Counted from the stretch's first letter, positions 9,459 to 18,961 are shown. The stretch is 64,000 nucleotides of DNA from Hahella ganghwensis DSM 17046 (GCF_000376785.1 NZ_AQXX01000123.1:1-64000), one strand, 5' to 3'. A program made the numbers and translations. The notes: generated by a model not told the origin, from the letters alone.

Positions 9459-10034
9459 CTAGTTATTCTTTAACATGGATTTAAGTGTAGGCCATTCAAA
9501 ACAGTTTCCAGGATCTGTTTTCCTGCCAGGAGCAATATCACTATGACCAACGATTCTGGATTCGCTGATCGCAGGAAAATGTTGCTTAAGGCAACGGATC
9601 AGCCCGGCCAGCTGTTGATACTGCGCCTCTTCATAGGCCGTATCGTCTGTTCCCTCAAGCTCAATACCTATAGAAAAATCGTTGCAATTTTCTTCCCCCT
9701 CCCAGCAGGATTTTCCAGCATGCCAGGCTCGATCATTCACTGAAACGAACTGAACCAATTCACCATTACGGCGAATCAGAAAGTGTGCAGAAACTTCCAT
9801 TCCGGCAATGTCCCGAAAATAAGGATGGGCATTCCGGTCAAGGTTGTTCTGAAAGAATTGTTCGATATGGGGGCCACCAAACTGCCCAGGCGGAAGACTG
9901 ATATTATGCACCACGATCATATCAATCCCACGGCCTTCAGGTCGCCGGTTATAATTGGGAGACTCCACCCTTCTAACACTGCGAAACCAACCATCAGATA
10001 AAATCTCAGTTTCAGTTGGTGTTGTCTGCTTCAT
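9459..10034 (-). CDS. ampD: 1,6-anhydro-N-acetylmuramyl-L-alanine amidase AmpD
   Basis: Cytoplasmic zinc amidase that cleaves the lactyl-L-alanine bond of anhydromuropeptides during peptidoglycan recycling. In species with AmpR/AmpC, losing it derepresses beta-lactamase. Zinc ligands are visible as the histidine of IVVHNISLP and the histidine and aspartate of VGHSDIAPGRKTDPG. I chose ATG 10034, giving 191 residues (E. coli 183). The frame extends upstream to a TTG at 10082, but those 16 residues have no family support. ampE follows directly. DUF1631 lies further upstream on the same strand behind a strong terminator. Confidence 0.95.
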   Translation of the reverse strand: MKQTTPTETEILSDGWFRSVRRVESPNYNRRPEGRGIDMIVVHNISLPPGQFGGPHIEQFFQNNLDRNAHPYFRDIAGMEVSAHFLIRRNGELVQFVSVNDRAWHAGKSCWEGEENCNDFSIGIELEGTDDTAYEEAQYQQLAGLIRCLKQHFPAISESRIVGHSDIAPGRKTDPGNCFEWPTLKSMLKNN

Positions 10035-10266
10035 ATTGCTTCTATCTATTCCGAATTCAGTCCCACAGTCAAAAAATAACAAGCATTATCTGCCGATGTT
10101 AAGGTGCTTCTGATAATTGTCGGTAGAGTCAACTTTTGACGCAGAAATGATAACTAAAGAGGTTTAACAGAGACCCCTACAACCTTAACAGGTAATTCAT
10201 CAGACTGCGGTATTGAAAGATAGGTGAATTTGATAGCAGATAAAAGCTTGCCGTCAGTTAAATCAT

Positions 10267-10296
10267 AAAAAACGGGAGCTTAAGCTCCCGTTTTTT
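10267..10296. terminator. perfectly palindromic Rho-independent terminator after the DUF1631 gene
   Basis: A 30-base perfect palindrome with half-site AAAAAACGGGAGCTT. On the minus strand this is a GC-rich stem followed by six T, so it ends the DUF1631 transcript before ampD. The symmetry allows it to act in both directions. Confidence 0.92.
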
Positions 10297-10331
10297 CTAC
10301 TTCCCCGGACTTCAGAAATAGCAAATCCGTA

Positions 10332-12791
10332 TCAGGCTTCCTGTTTCTTGGGCTTATTGGAGCGCAGGGTACCTATCACTGATTCCAGTGCGCGATCAAA
10401 CAGTAAGCCGTCATCCAGCATTGCCATAGTCTGAGTCTTCAGTGCCATTGCCAATCCAAGACGACTTTTCTCCATCACTTTTACACCCATACGGTTCACA
10501 AAGATGTACTTTTCAGTGGTCTGGATGATTGCAGCCAGCTTGCAACGGTATTTCTTTTCTTCACCCTCGTTGACTTCAACCCAGGATCCAATTCTGAGCC
10601 GGTCAACAAGTTGCAACGTTTTCTCATCAGCAGTTTCTTCAACTTCCGCATCCGACTCTTCTTCCACCAGAACAATCTTCGCTGAAGCCGTCACGACTTC
10701 TTCTGTACCAGGGTTCTGCCTGGTTACAGGGGTACTCTGTGATGCTTCTACTTCTGAGGGCTCTATCAATGATTGGTCCGAGGCTGCGGATATAACGCTG
10801 GCAGCATCTTCAATACCATCTTCCTGCTCGATCTCATCTATATTCTGAGCCACTTCCTCCAGGTCACCCAAATCAAGCGCCCCAAGAACAGCAGACTCAA
10901 AATCCTCATGATCTGATTCCGAATCAGCGTGGCATTCCTCTTCAAACGCCACTTCTGTAGCAAGACGTTTCTGGGCAATATCGACAATATCCGCTTCAAG
11001 TTTCTGCAAACACTTGTCCAGATCAAACGGTTTAAAGGCCGTCTGAGAAAGACCTTCCTTCAGTTTCGCGAGCACACTTTCTACTGCGTCCATATCAAGA
11101 GGTTCAGCTTCACCATTCAGATTGGTCGGATTGATGAGAGAATCGACTGTCGCCAGTGAATCATTCCACTGTTCGTGCTCAGTGCCGTATTTCAGATGCA
11201 ACAGCACCATGTAGCTGCTCCAGCCTTCGCGCAGAATCTCCAATACCAGATCAGGCACTGAAACACCCTCCAGACACTGATTCAGTACTTCCTGCACTTC
11301 TTTTTTGGCAGCCTCAGATTTCGCCTTACCAACTTCTGAGTCACGGGTTCTCTGCTCAACTAACTGGCGACGTTTTTTCTCGCTTTCCTGAAATTTATGA
11401 AAATCATCTAGAATTTCGTCGAATATGGTCAGATCACTCTCAAATTCATTGAGAAGCCTGAGGACCACTTCTTCCAGCTTATTCAGGAACGGGTCGTTGC
11501 CACCGGAAGACTTTTCGGTCCAGCCGATGGCTGCCGTTGCCAACTCGTTCAGCAGCTTCCGGGCCGGATGGCCACCTTGATTAAAGAAAGTCTTGTCCAG
11601 CAAGGCAACCTTGACAATTGGAATCTGCAGGCGGGCAATCAGCGCTTTCACGGAAGACTGCAGTTGCTGGTCACTTAGAATGTACTCAAACAACATGTTA
11701 ACCAGGTTCATGACATCCTGGTGGCTATCGCCGACTCGCGCTCTGGCTTGCCCCTGATCATTCCTGACCATTCTTTCAAGCAACCGGGTGTAATCAACCA
11801 GGCCGTTGGAAACCGTTGGAAGCCTTGAGTTATGCTGCTGAGCCGTGGAAAGCAGGCTCAGCAGGGTTCCCTGCTGCAGCAATGGCAATTGGGCTGCACC
11901 GCTTAGCGACGGGCGACGTTGAGTCTGACTGATCAGTTCCAGTGGATCGACTGTCACCCCGTCACTCATAGGAACGCCGTCATATGAATCCACAAGATGC
12001 CCACCCATTTCATTGGGCACATACATGTCCTGATCCATCGGTCTTTGATCATGACGTCTGCCAACGGGGCCATGATAACGCGGTGCAGGAACTGGACGCA
12101 CAACCGACATATCCGGTATAACGCCTTGCTCCATAAGGTATTTGTTGGAAGCTTCAAGCATTGACTTCAGATGGGCCAGTACATGCTTCTCGAACAATTT
12201 AAAAAAGACCAGCTTAGCCTTGATATCCATCTCAAGATCTGTGCACGCGGACGCAAAATTCCGGGTGATGCAGGCCGGGCCTAGCGGGTTATTCTGATCA
12301 TCCACATCAACTGTAGCCATCAAAGCATCTATTCGCAGGCTCAAATGCTCCAGCTCTTTCCCGGATTCCGACTGAAACCGGTTGATCATGTGGTCAACTG
12401 CAACCTGTTCTTCAAGAGCATCGTCCTGCACCAGAGACAGGTTCTCCATATCCACTGGTGCTTTTTTGTTCTTGCTTTTATCCTTGCTGTCGCGGAACTG
12501 AAAGTCACGTATAAATCCCTGCACAAGCAGGGCTGTGATACGATTCTTTTTGAGCCGAAGCTCTCTCATCGCATCAAAATAGTTGGATTGCTGAGCATTG
12601 CTGGTTGCCTGATCGGCCAGATCAAAATAGGTATCGTCCATCTGGTCAAACAGACGCACCATCAATTTACGCAGATGTTCACCGCAGCGATCACGGAGCT
12701 TTTCCAAGGGGCCAGGTAACTTCACCCCTTTTCCGGCTCCCTGATCAGCGCGGTGGCTGTCAAGCTGTACAACTTTTGTACCCTGCGACAT
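10332..12791 (-). CDS. DUF1631 family protein
   Basis: Large cytoplasmic protein of 819 residues belonging to DUF1631, an uncharacterised proteobacterial family sometimes mislabelled thymidine phosphorylase. I chose ATG 12791 (MSQGTKVVQLDSH) because GGAG lies 8 bases before it. The longer frame to a TTG at 12866 has no such support. The protein is mostly helical and acidic. Residues about 30-560 hold the conserved part. A very acidic low-complexity stretch follows at about 610-700. The C-terminal 100 residues (RLRIGSWVEVNEGEEKKYRCKLAAIIQTTEKYIFVNRMGVKV) look like a small beta-barrel resembling a PilZ domain, which could bind cyclic di-GMP; this is inference. It sits between ampD and nadC as I recall from P. 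aeruginosa. Confidence 0.85.
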   Translation of the reverse strand: MSQGTKVVQLDSHRADQGAGKGVKLPGPLEKLRDRCGEHLRKLMVRLFDQMDDTYFDLADQATSNAQQSNYFDAMRELRLKKNRITALLVQGFIRDFQFRDSKDKSKNKKAPVDMENLSLVQDDALEEQVAVDHMINRFQSESGKELEHLSLRIDALMATVDVDDQNNPLGPACITRNFASACTDLEMDIKAKLVFFKLFEKHVLAHLKSMLEASNKYLMEQGVIPDMSVVRPVPAPRYHGPVGRRHDQRPMDQDMYVPNEMGGHLVDSYDGVPMSDGVTVDPLELISQTQRRPSLSGAAQLPLLQQGTLLSLLSTAQQHNSRLPTVSNGLVDYTRLLERMVRNDQGQARARVGDSHQDVMNLVNMLFEYILSDQQLQSSVKALIARLQIPIVKVALLDKTFFNQGGHPARKLLNELATAAIGWTEKSSGGNDPFLNKLEEVVLRLLNEFESDLTIFDEILDDFHKFQESEKKRRQLVEQRTRDSEVGKAKSEAAKKEVQEVLNQCLEGVSVPDLVLEILREGWSSYMVLLHLKYGTEHEQWNDSLATVDSLINPTNLNGEAEPLDMDAVESVLAKLKEGLSQTAFKPFDLDKCLQKLEADIVDIAQKRLATEVAFEEECHADSESDHEDFESAVLGALDLGDLEEVAQNIDEIEQEDGIEDAASVISAASDQSLIEPSEVEASQSTPVTRQNPGTEEVVTASAKIVLVEEESDAEVEETADEKTLQLVDRLRIGSWVEVNEGEEKKYRCKLAAIIQTTEKYIFVNRMGVKVMEKSRLGLAMALKTQTMAMLDDGLLFDRALESVIGTLRSNKPKKQEA

Positions 12792-13099
12792 TTTTGAACT
12801 CCAGTATGCCCGATCAAGCATCCCTATATATAAGTTTAGCTGACAAAATTTGTCAGGTTGCGACAATATTTCGACTTAGGATGGAGTATATACCGTCATA
12901 ATGTCGACGTTTGTTGCAAAATGTAGCTGCGCGATCTAATTCACATTCTTTTTTTAATTCACCCGTCCAACTTCCCAGGGAATGAGGGTTTCGTGAGGTT
13001 TTGACGCGTTAAACATGATTAATCAACACATCTCGCGAAGGATTTCTGCCTTACAGACAATCAGGTACAATGGCCGCCGTTGTATTTTTGGAGCCAGTG
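12792..13099. other. 308-base divergent region between DUF1631 and the retropepsin-like gene
   Basis: Holds the promoters of both divergent genes. Apart from the dyad at 12841-12855, nothing specific is seen. An AT-rich tract (TTCTTTTTTTAATTC) lies near 12946-12960. Confidence 0.5.
12841..12855. promoter_or_regulatory. 7-bp perfect inverted repeat upstream of the DUF1631 gene
   Basis: TGACAAA and TTTGTCA flank a single A, giving a 15-base operator-like site 50 bases before the DUF1631 start. The size and spacing suit a dimeric repressor, but no known regulator consensus is assigned. Confidence 0.4.
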
Positions 13100-13621
13100 A
13101 TGAATCCGGAAAGCCCAAGCCCCAGTCAAACCGGCAAATGGATGATGGCAGCAGCCTGGATCGTAGGACTGTTACTACTCACTCAATTGTTTGGAATGTG
13201 GGAAGACCACCAGCGCAATCCTAACCAGACGCTGGAAATTGTGAGCGGAGAAGATGGCCGGGAAGAACTGGTATTACAGCGGAATCGATTTGGCCATTAC
13301 CTGTTTACAGGAAAGATCAATGGCCAGGAAGTGGAATTCCTGGTAGACACAGGAGCGACAGTAGTTGCTGTTCCCGCCTCCATGGCCAGCTCACTGAATC
13401 TGCCTGAGCTCGGCTCCACCCGGGTACAGACCGCCAACGGCTCGAGCAGAGCAACGCGAACAGTGATCGATCAGTTGCAATTAGGCCCATTTACCCTGCG
13501 CGAAGTCCACGCCACCATACTCCCCGGCATGGATGACCAGGAAGTGTTACTGGGTATGAGTGCTTTGCGATATTTATCGTTTACTCAGCAAGGCAATCAA
13601 TTAATACTTCGCTCCGAGTAA
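13100..13621 (+). CDS. membrane-anchored retropepsin-like aspartic protease (TIGR02281 type)
   Basis: A 173-residue protein with one N-terminal membrane helix (about residues 12-30, WMMAAAWIVGLLLLTQLFG) and a single retropepsin-type domain outside or behind it. The catalytic motif is VDTGAT near residue 86, followed by the flap and the second hydrophobic motif VLLGMSALRYL near 150. One-domain enzymes of this type must dimerise to form the active site. I chose ATG 13100 because GGAG lies 6 bases before it. An upstream ATG at 13070 is in frame but has no ribosome site. nadC follows 80 bases downstream on the same strand. The substrate is unknown. Confidence 0.85.
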   Translation: MNPESPSPSQTGKWMMAAAWIVGLLLLTQLFGMWEDHQRNPNQTLEIVSGEDGREELVLQRNRFGHYLFTGKINGQEVEFLVDTGATVVAVPASMASSLNLPELGSTRVQTANGSSRATRTVIDQLQLGPFTLREVHATILPGMDDQEVLLGMSALRYLSFTQQGNQLILRSE

Positions 13622-13701
13622 CTTTGCCCTGTTGGAAGAACTCAGCAATCAGTATTTGAATACACCTTATCTAATCCCTGAAATCTGGAAAGACTGCCAA
13701 T

Positions 13702-14556
13702 ATGAACCTTCTTGATGATTTAATCCCTCTGGCAATAAAAGAAGACGCAACCAAAGCACTGCGGGAAGATGTTGGTGATGGTGACATTACAGCAATGCTT
13801 ATCGCAGCAGATACCACCGCCACAGCTCACGTCATTACCAGAGAACCAGCCGTACTCTGTGGCCAGTCCTGGGTAGAAGAGGTTTTTCATCAGGTGGACA
13901 GTAGCACTTCTATTGAATGGTCCGCCAAAGACGGCGATCAAGTGGCAGCAAATAGTCGACTATTTACTGTGAAGGGTAATGCAAGAGCCTTGCTGACAGC
14001 CGAAAGACCAGCCCTGAACTTTCTGCAAACCATGTCTGGTACTGCTACAGCGGCTCGTCATTATGTCGACAAGATATCCCACACCAAGACCCGTATTCTG
14101 GACACCAGAAAAACCCTCCCTGGTCTGCGGGTTGCTCAAAAGTACGCAACTCGTTGTGGAGGGTGCCAAAATCATCGTATCGGTCTCTGGGATGCTTTTC
14201 TGATTAAAGAAAATCACATCATGGCGTGCGGCAGCATTCAAAAAGCTGTAACTGAAGCCAAAAAAATTGCCCCCGGCAAACCTGTTGAAGTTGAAGTGGA
14301 AACACTTCAACAGCTTGAAGAGGCGATATCAGCCGGCGCAGATATCATTATGCTTGATAACTTTGATCTGGAGTCCATGAGCAAGGCCGTTGCATTAACT
14401 GCCAACAGAGCAAAACTGGAAGCCTCCGGCGGGATAAGTGACGAAACCCTGGTTGCTATCGCCGAAACCGGCGTTGACTTTATTTCCATAGGAGCTCTGA
14501 CAAAACACTGCCATGCAATTGATCTGTCCATGCGCATGGAAGAGCACCAACCCTGA
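13702..14556 (+). CDS. nadC: nicotinate-nucleotide pyrophosphorylase (carboxylating), QPRTase
   Basis: Converts quinolinate and PRPP to nicotinate mononucleotide, carbon dioxide and pyrophosphate in de novo NAD synthesis. The 284 residues are the normal length. Family signatures include [14 protein letters not shown] near residue 20, the [15 protein letters not shown] stretch near 100, the substrate-binding [16 protein letters not shown] near 138 and the C-terminal [35 protein letters not shown] lies about 10 bases before the ATG. A short hairpin follows at 14661-14680. Its neighbourhood (ampD, DUF1631) matches the order I recall in P. aeruginosa. Confidence 0.97.
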   Translation: MNLLDDLIPLAIKEDATKALREDVGDGDITAMLIAADTTATAHVITREPAVLCGQSWVEEVFHQVDSSTSIEWSAKDGDQVAANSRLFTVKGNARALLTAERPALNFLQTMSGTATAARHYVDKISHTKTRILDTRKTLPGLRVAQKYATRCGGCQNHRIGLWDAFLIKENHIMACGSIQKAVTEAKKIAPGKPVEVEVETLQQLEEAISAGADIIMLDNFDLESMSKAVALTANRAKLEASGGISDETLVAIAETGVDFISIGALTKHCHAIDLSMRMEEHQP

Positions 14557-14660
14557 GGCCAACAGAATGCTCCGGAAACGCGACCTGACAACGATTAGAA
14601 CCTGACATTTATTTCAGGATATGTGATCCTTGCACATAGACATCTGCTAAACTAAATTAG

Positions 14661-14680
14661 CTGGGATCAGCCGATCCCAG
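14661..14680 (+). terminator. possible hairpin terminator after nadC
   Basis: CTGGGATC (14661-14668) pairs with GATCCCAG (14673-14680) around an AGCC loop. It is followed by ACCTTATAAAA rather than a T-run, so termination would be weak. It may instead be a leader structure of the next gene. Confidence 0.4.
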
Positions 14681-14787
14681 ACCTTATAAAAACAGTGCTA
14701 AGAAGACAAAGGATTGACTTAGCCCGCCCATCCTCGCGGGCTCAGCCAGGAGTGGTGAAAGGTGATCCCTTTTATCCCAAGGAATCT

Positions 14788-17526
14788 ATGCCGAATACGT
14801 CTCATCATGTTCAGGAAGAGCCACCCAAAAAGGGAACTTTTCATGGCAGCAGCCTGGTTCTGCTGGCAGCTGGTATTGCTTTGGCCCTGACCACAGCTTT
14901 ATTTTCTTTTAACGCCGGTTACCCTCCACTGCTGTTTCCCGCTTCAGCAGTGATAGCCTTACTGTATTTTCACCACAACAATTCGGCTGTGTGGGCAGGT
15001 GGCCTTCTGGCCCTGATCTCGGGAATTGCGGCCGGACAGTCTTACCTGACCGCCTCGCTGTCGGAAGCCGCTTCCATTACCGGACTCTCCACCGCTTTTG
15101 TTGCCTTTCAGTCTTACCTTTTTTACAGGGCATACTCCTGGCTCACCCCCGAGGAACCGGACCACCGCGCTGAGTCCACTATTCTCAGATTTTTAATCAG
15201 CCTGCTGGTTAGTACTGCGGCCTGTTCAAGCCTGGCCGGACTTGGTTTCACACTATTACTCCCAGGCAAGTATGATCTTTTTTCACTGCTTGCCATGCTT
15301 TTCCTGTCCACAGCCTTACCCACCCTGATAGGGTTTCCGGCTTACTCAGCAAAACGCAAGTCAGAACTTCTATCCCGACTCCTACAGGACCGTTTTGTTG
15401 AAGTGGTTGCCTGGATGGGACTGCTGCTCACTGTCGGCCAACTTATTACTGAAATGGGCGGATTTCTGATTTTCGCCCTTTTACCATTGCTCATCTGGTC
15501 CAACCTCAGATTCACACAATACTACAGTAATCTGGCAGCATCCGTTGCCGGCATTACAGTGCTAGCGGCACTTCATCTCTATCCTCCAGCCATGGAATTG
15601 AACATTCTGAATCTTCTGCATTTGGAGGTAGCAGTCTTTGTATTCTCCAGCTATTACCTCGGGGCACTCACTGCTGATCGCGTCGAGCTGGAAAACCGGC
15701 TGGAAGAAATGGTCATCCAGCGCACCCGTGATCTTGAAATGACCAACTACGAACTGCAGAACGAAGTAGCCATTAGACAAAAGGCAGAGAAGTCATTCCG
15801 CCAGAGTTCACGCCGCTACAGGGCATTGATAGAAACCGCCGGCAGCCCTATCGTGGTCATGGATAACGAATTCAGAATCCTGCAATGGAACGATGCCGCA
15901 GCCCGCCTGTTTGGATATAACCGCGAGGATATCTACGGCAGAAGCTACATCGAAGGGTTTGTTCCCTCGGAATTCAGAGATGAAACAGAGTGGAAAATCA
16001 AAAAGGTGTTAGAAACCGGCATTCCAGTCGAGAACTTTGAAACCGAAGCAAACGCCCTGGACGGCAGCAAACACGTCATGCTCTGGAACATCAACCGAGT
16101 CGTGGATGAGGAGGACGAACACCCACAAGTTGTCCTGGTAGGCCAGAATATCACCCCGATCAGACAAACTCAGAACCAACTCCATTTTCTAGCCCACTAC
16201 GATGTACTCACCGGAGCCGCTAATCGCAGGCTTTTCGAGGATCGCTGCACCCAAGCCCTGAAGCAGGCTGTTCGTCACCAAAACGAAGTCGGTCTGATCA
16301 GTCTTGATATCGACCACTTCAAACGAATCAATGACACTCTGGGCCATGATGCCGGTGACGAATTATTAAAAGAGATTTGCCGCCGGCTTAAAATGTGTAT
16401 CCGTGAAGAAGACACGATTGCCCGCCTAGGAGGTGATGAGTTTGCCATCTTACTTAACAAGGTCAATGGTGAGGAAGGTTGCCTCCGTGTCGGCCGTAAC
16501 CTGTTGGAGAGCATCATCCAGCCGATCAACCTTCCCAGCCAGCAATTAGTCATCACTACCAGTATCGGTATCACGCTGGCACCAAGGGATGGTAAGGATT
16601 ATTCCGTCCTGCTCAAAAATGCAGACATGGCCATGTATCGAGCCAAAAGCGCTGGCCGCAACAACATTCAGCTCTATCGAAAAGAAATGAATGATGAATT
16701 GGAACTGCTGCTGAACACCGAACAAGAGCTTCGGGCAGCAATAGAGCAGCATCAGTTCGACATTTATTACCAACCACAGATTGACCTGGAGAGCGCCCGG
16801 GTTATTGGCCTTGAAGCCTTGCTTCGCTGGAAACACCCGACCCGAGGCATTCTGGCCCCCATTGAGTTTATCGACGTCGCCGAACAGTGCGGTCTGCTAC
16901 CGGCACTGGGACAATGGGTCATATACAATGCCTGCCTTCAGTGTCGCGCAATTCAGGCAATGAGCCAACACCCTGTTAAAGTGGCTGTCAATATTTCGCC
17001 CCGTCAGTTCTACCACCCGGAACTGCTAAACACGCTGGCAACAGCGCTGAGTGAAACCAGGGTTGATCCCACTTATATTAGCCTGGAAATCGCCGAATCT
17101 GTTCTACTGCACAACCAGCAGGAGGCAGAAGAACGCCTGGAACAACTGAAATCGCTGGGGCTTCAGATTACCGTCGACAGCTTCGGCTCAGGATTATCCT
17201 CCGTTTCAACACTGGCCAGATTACCGGTGGATGCACTTAAAATAGACAGAGCACTGGTGCGTAACGTTCCCGGACAGGATATCGATATGGCGATATCTGA
17301 AACACTCGTAGCCATTGCCCACAAAATGAATATCAAGGTGATTATTGAAGGTGTGGAAACAACGGATCAGGAAGCTTTTTTCAGGAACAACGGCGTTCGA
17401 CTGGTACAGGGACATTTATACGCACATCCCATGCCGTCCATTACACTACCTAACTTCTTTGACGGCTTAAAACATGGGAAGGTCTCTGCTGAGGGTAATC
17501 AGATACATCTTCCCCTGGAAAGCTGA
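14788..17526 (+). CDS. membrane MASE1-like / PAS / GGDEF / EAL cyclic di-GMP protein
   Basis: Probable regulator of cyclic di-GMP, 912 residues from ATG 14788, which has AAGGA 5 bases before it. The frame reaches a GTG at 14695 without a ribosome site. Residues about 20-310 form an eight-or-so helix membrane domain resembling MASE1. A short coiled coil is followed by a PAS domain at about 335-455. The GGDEF domain (about 463-625) keeps the intact active motif RLGGDEF near 546. The EAL domain (about 640-890) keeps EALLRW near 676, the NIS asparagine, EIAES and EGVET. However, the usual DDFGTG motif reads DSFGSG: D797 is kept but the second aspartate is S798, a metal-site position. Cyclase activity is therefore likely, and phosphodiesterase activity may be reduced. 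Its stop overlaps the next start (ATGA). Confidence 0.92.
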   Translation: MPNTSHHVQEEPPKKGTFHGSSLVLLAAGIALALTTALFSFNAGYPPLLFPASAVIALLYFHHNNSAVWAGGLLALISGIAAGQSYLTASLSEAASITGLSTAFVAFQSYLFYRAYSWLTPEEPDHRAESTILRFLISLLVSTAACSSLAGLGFTLLLPGKYDLFSLLAMLFLSTALPTLIGFPAYSAKRKSELLSRLLQDRFVEVVAWMGLLLTVGQLITEMGGFLIFALLPLLIWSNLRFTQYYSNLAASVAGITVLAALHLYPPAMELNILNLLHLEVAVFVFSSYYLGALTADRVELENRLEEMVIQRTRDLEMTNYELQNEVAIRQKAEKSFRQSSRRYRALIETAGSPIVVMDNEFRILQWNDAAARLFGYNREDIYGRSYIEGFVPSEFRDETEWKIKKVLETGIPVENFETEANALDGSKHVMLWNINRVVDEEDEHPQVVLVGQNITPIRQTQNQLHFLAHYDVLTGAANRRLFEDRCTQALKQAVRHQNEVGLISLDIDHFKRINDTLGHDAGDELLKEICRRLKMCIREEDTIARLGGDEFAILLNKVNGEEGCLRVGRNLLESIIQPINLPSQQLVITTSIGITLAPRDGKDYSVLLKNADMAMYRAKSAGRNNIQLYRKEMNDELELLLNTEQELRAAIEQHQFDIYYQPQIDLESARVIGLEALLRWKHPTRGILAPIEFIDVAEQCGLLPALGQWVIYNACLQCRAIQAMSQHPVKVAVNISPRQFYHPELLNTLATALSETRVDPTYISLEIAESVLLHNQQEAEERLEQLKSLGLQITVDSFGSGLSSVSTLARLPVDALKIDRALVRNVPGQDIDMAISETLVAIAHKMNIKVIIEGVETTDQEAFFRNNGVRLVQGHLYAHPMPSITLPNFFDGLKHGKVSAEGNQIHLPLES

Positions 17527-17720
17527 TGATGCGGGACCGTCACCAGCCTCCGTCCAAGACTCTGAATCCCTGCATACGCAATTGCTGCCTGGACCAATAT
17601 GATGTGTGTTGTGGCTGCAAGCGGACGTTGCAGGAGATCCTGGATTGGCATTCCCTGACCAATGAACAGAAACTGAGGCTCATGGAAGAGCTCAAACAGC
17701 GCCAGAGGCGGGGAGCCTGA
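17526..17720 (+). CDS. DUF1289 family small cysteine-rich protein
   Basis: A 64-residue cytoplasmic protein with the DUF1289 cysteine pattern CIRNCCLDQYDVCCGCKRTL (C-x3-C ... C-x2-C), probably binding a metal such as zinc. The WHSLTNEQKLRLMEEL helix after it is also typical of the family. Its ATG shares a base with the stop of the GGDEF/EAL gene, and thpR begins 7 bases after its own stop, so the three are likely co-transcribed. The function of DUF1289 is not established. Confidence 0.85.
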   Translation: MMRDRHQPPSKTLNPCIRNCCLDQYDVCCGCKRTLQEILDWHSLTNEQKLRLMEELKQRQRRGA

Positions 17721-17727
17721 TTCAGCC

Positions 17728-18315
17728 ATGCGATGTTTTCTAGGCATCACCCCCGAGCCAGAGATTGTGAGTCTTATTAGTGCGCATATTCAATATCTCA
17801 AGCAAACTCATGCCATGAAACTTTCTCTTCTGCGCTGGCAATCCCGTCAGCAGCTTCATATCACTTTACTGTTTCTGGGTGAGACATCTATCGACACACT
17901 TTCCTCTCTGACACCAGATATCAGCCAGATCTGCAAAGAATTCGATGATATAAAGCTGAGCACTGCAGGAATTAGATTATTCCCCTCTTCCCGGCGACCA
18001 AGGTGCCTGACGATGGAAATACAGGAATCTAGTGAGCTGACCAGACTGCATGATGAAGTCGCAGCAGCGGCACATAGGATTGGTTTCCCACTGGAGAACA
18101 GACAATACCGTCCGCATATCACTCTCGCCAGGATCAACCATCGACTGAAGCCAGATTTTGCCCATATTCCGGAACTGCCCCTACAGTTCAATGTTGGCAA
18201 AATTGCACTTTTTAGCAGCCATACCGCAGAACAAGGCTCCCGATATGAGGTAGAGGCAGAATACCCTTTCAATACTTGTCAGGAACCAGCAATGTCCCCC
18301 TTGCGACCCCGTTGA
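17728..18315 (+). CDS. thpR: RNA 2',3'-cyclic phosphodiesterase / 2'-5' RNA ligase family protein
   Basis: Member of the 2H phosphoesterase superfamily. It hydrolyses RNA 2',3'-cyclic phosphates and can join tRNA halves through 2'-5' bonds in vitro. The two catalytic HxTx motifs are present as HITLLFLGE (near residue 48) and HITLARI (near 131). The length of 195 residues compares with about 176 for E. coli ThpR, with a short extra tail. It lies 7 bases after the DUF1289 gene and 49 bases before the uracil-DNA glycosylase family gene on the same strand. Confidence 0.9.
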   Translation: MRCFLGITPEPEIVSLISAHIQYLKQTHAMKLSLLRWQSRQQLHITLLFLGETSIDTLSSLTPDISQICKEFDDIKLSTAGIRLFPSSRRPRCLTMEIQESSELTRLHDEVAAAAHRIGFPLENRQYRPHITLARINHRLKPDFAHIPELPLQFNVGKIALFSSHTAEQGSRYEVEAEYPFNTCQEPAMSPLRPR

Positions 18316-18364
18316 CATTTTCAGAGACTATCTGCCCTCTATTTTTTTCGACAACGCAACAGAA

Positions 18365-18961
18365 ATGCCCCAAATGACCGAAAGAATTGAACTACTGGAC
18401 CGGCTCCTGTCAGAAATCAGCAAGTGCAGGATCTGTGAAGAACACCTGGAACCGAATCCTGTCTTGAGACTCTCATCAACAGCCCGGCTACTGGTAATAG
18501 GCCAGGCACCTGGAACCAGAGTTCATGCCACCGGCATCCCCTGGAATGATCCGAGTGGAGTACGATTGCGGAAATGGCTGGGAATAACCGATGACGTCTT
18601 CTATGACACAGCCCGCGTTGCCATCATGCCAATGGGATATTGCTATCCGGGAAAAGGCAAAAGCGGAGATCTTCCTCCCAGGCCCGAATGCCGTGAAGCT
18701 TGGCATGACAGAGCGCTGAAATTAATGCCTGAGGTAAAAACAACGCTGTTAATAGGCCAATATGCCCAGCGCGCCTACTTGCCCGATGCAGGGAAGTTGC
18801 TGTCAGACAATGTCAGAAACTGGCAGCAGTGGTTCCCCACATACATTCCCTTGCCGCACCCCTCTCCCCGTAATACTCTGTGGCTGAAACAGCGCCCCTG
18901 GTTTGAGGAAGAGGTCATACCCACGGTTCGGGAGTTCATCAGGCAAACATTGCTGAATTGA
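18365..18961 (+). CDS. uracil-DNA glycosylase family protein
   Basis: A 198-residue protein of the UDG superfamily, likely acting in base-excision repair or a related nucleic-acid role. Motif 1 appears as LLVIGQAPGTRVHATGIPW (about residues 41-59) and the late motif as PHPSPRN near 165. A CRIC pair near the N-terminus and two further cysteines (GYCYPG and RPEC) could bind a metal or iron-sulfur cluster. This is inference, since the spacing differs from classic family 4 enzymes. It follows thpR on the same strand. Its 3' end converges with yqcC, leaving 46 bases between the stops. The substrate range is not known. Confidence 0.8.
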   Translation: MPQMTERIELLDRLLSEISKCRICEEHLEPNPVLRLSSTARLLVIGQAPGTRVHATGIPWNDPSGVRLRKWLGITDDVFYDTARVAIMPMGYCYPGKGKSGDLPPRPECREAWHDRALKLMPEVKTTLLIGQYAQRAYLPDAGKLLSDNVRNWQQWFPTYIPLPHPSPRNTLWLKQRPWFEEEVIPTVREFIRQTLLN

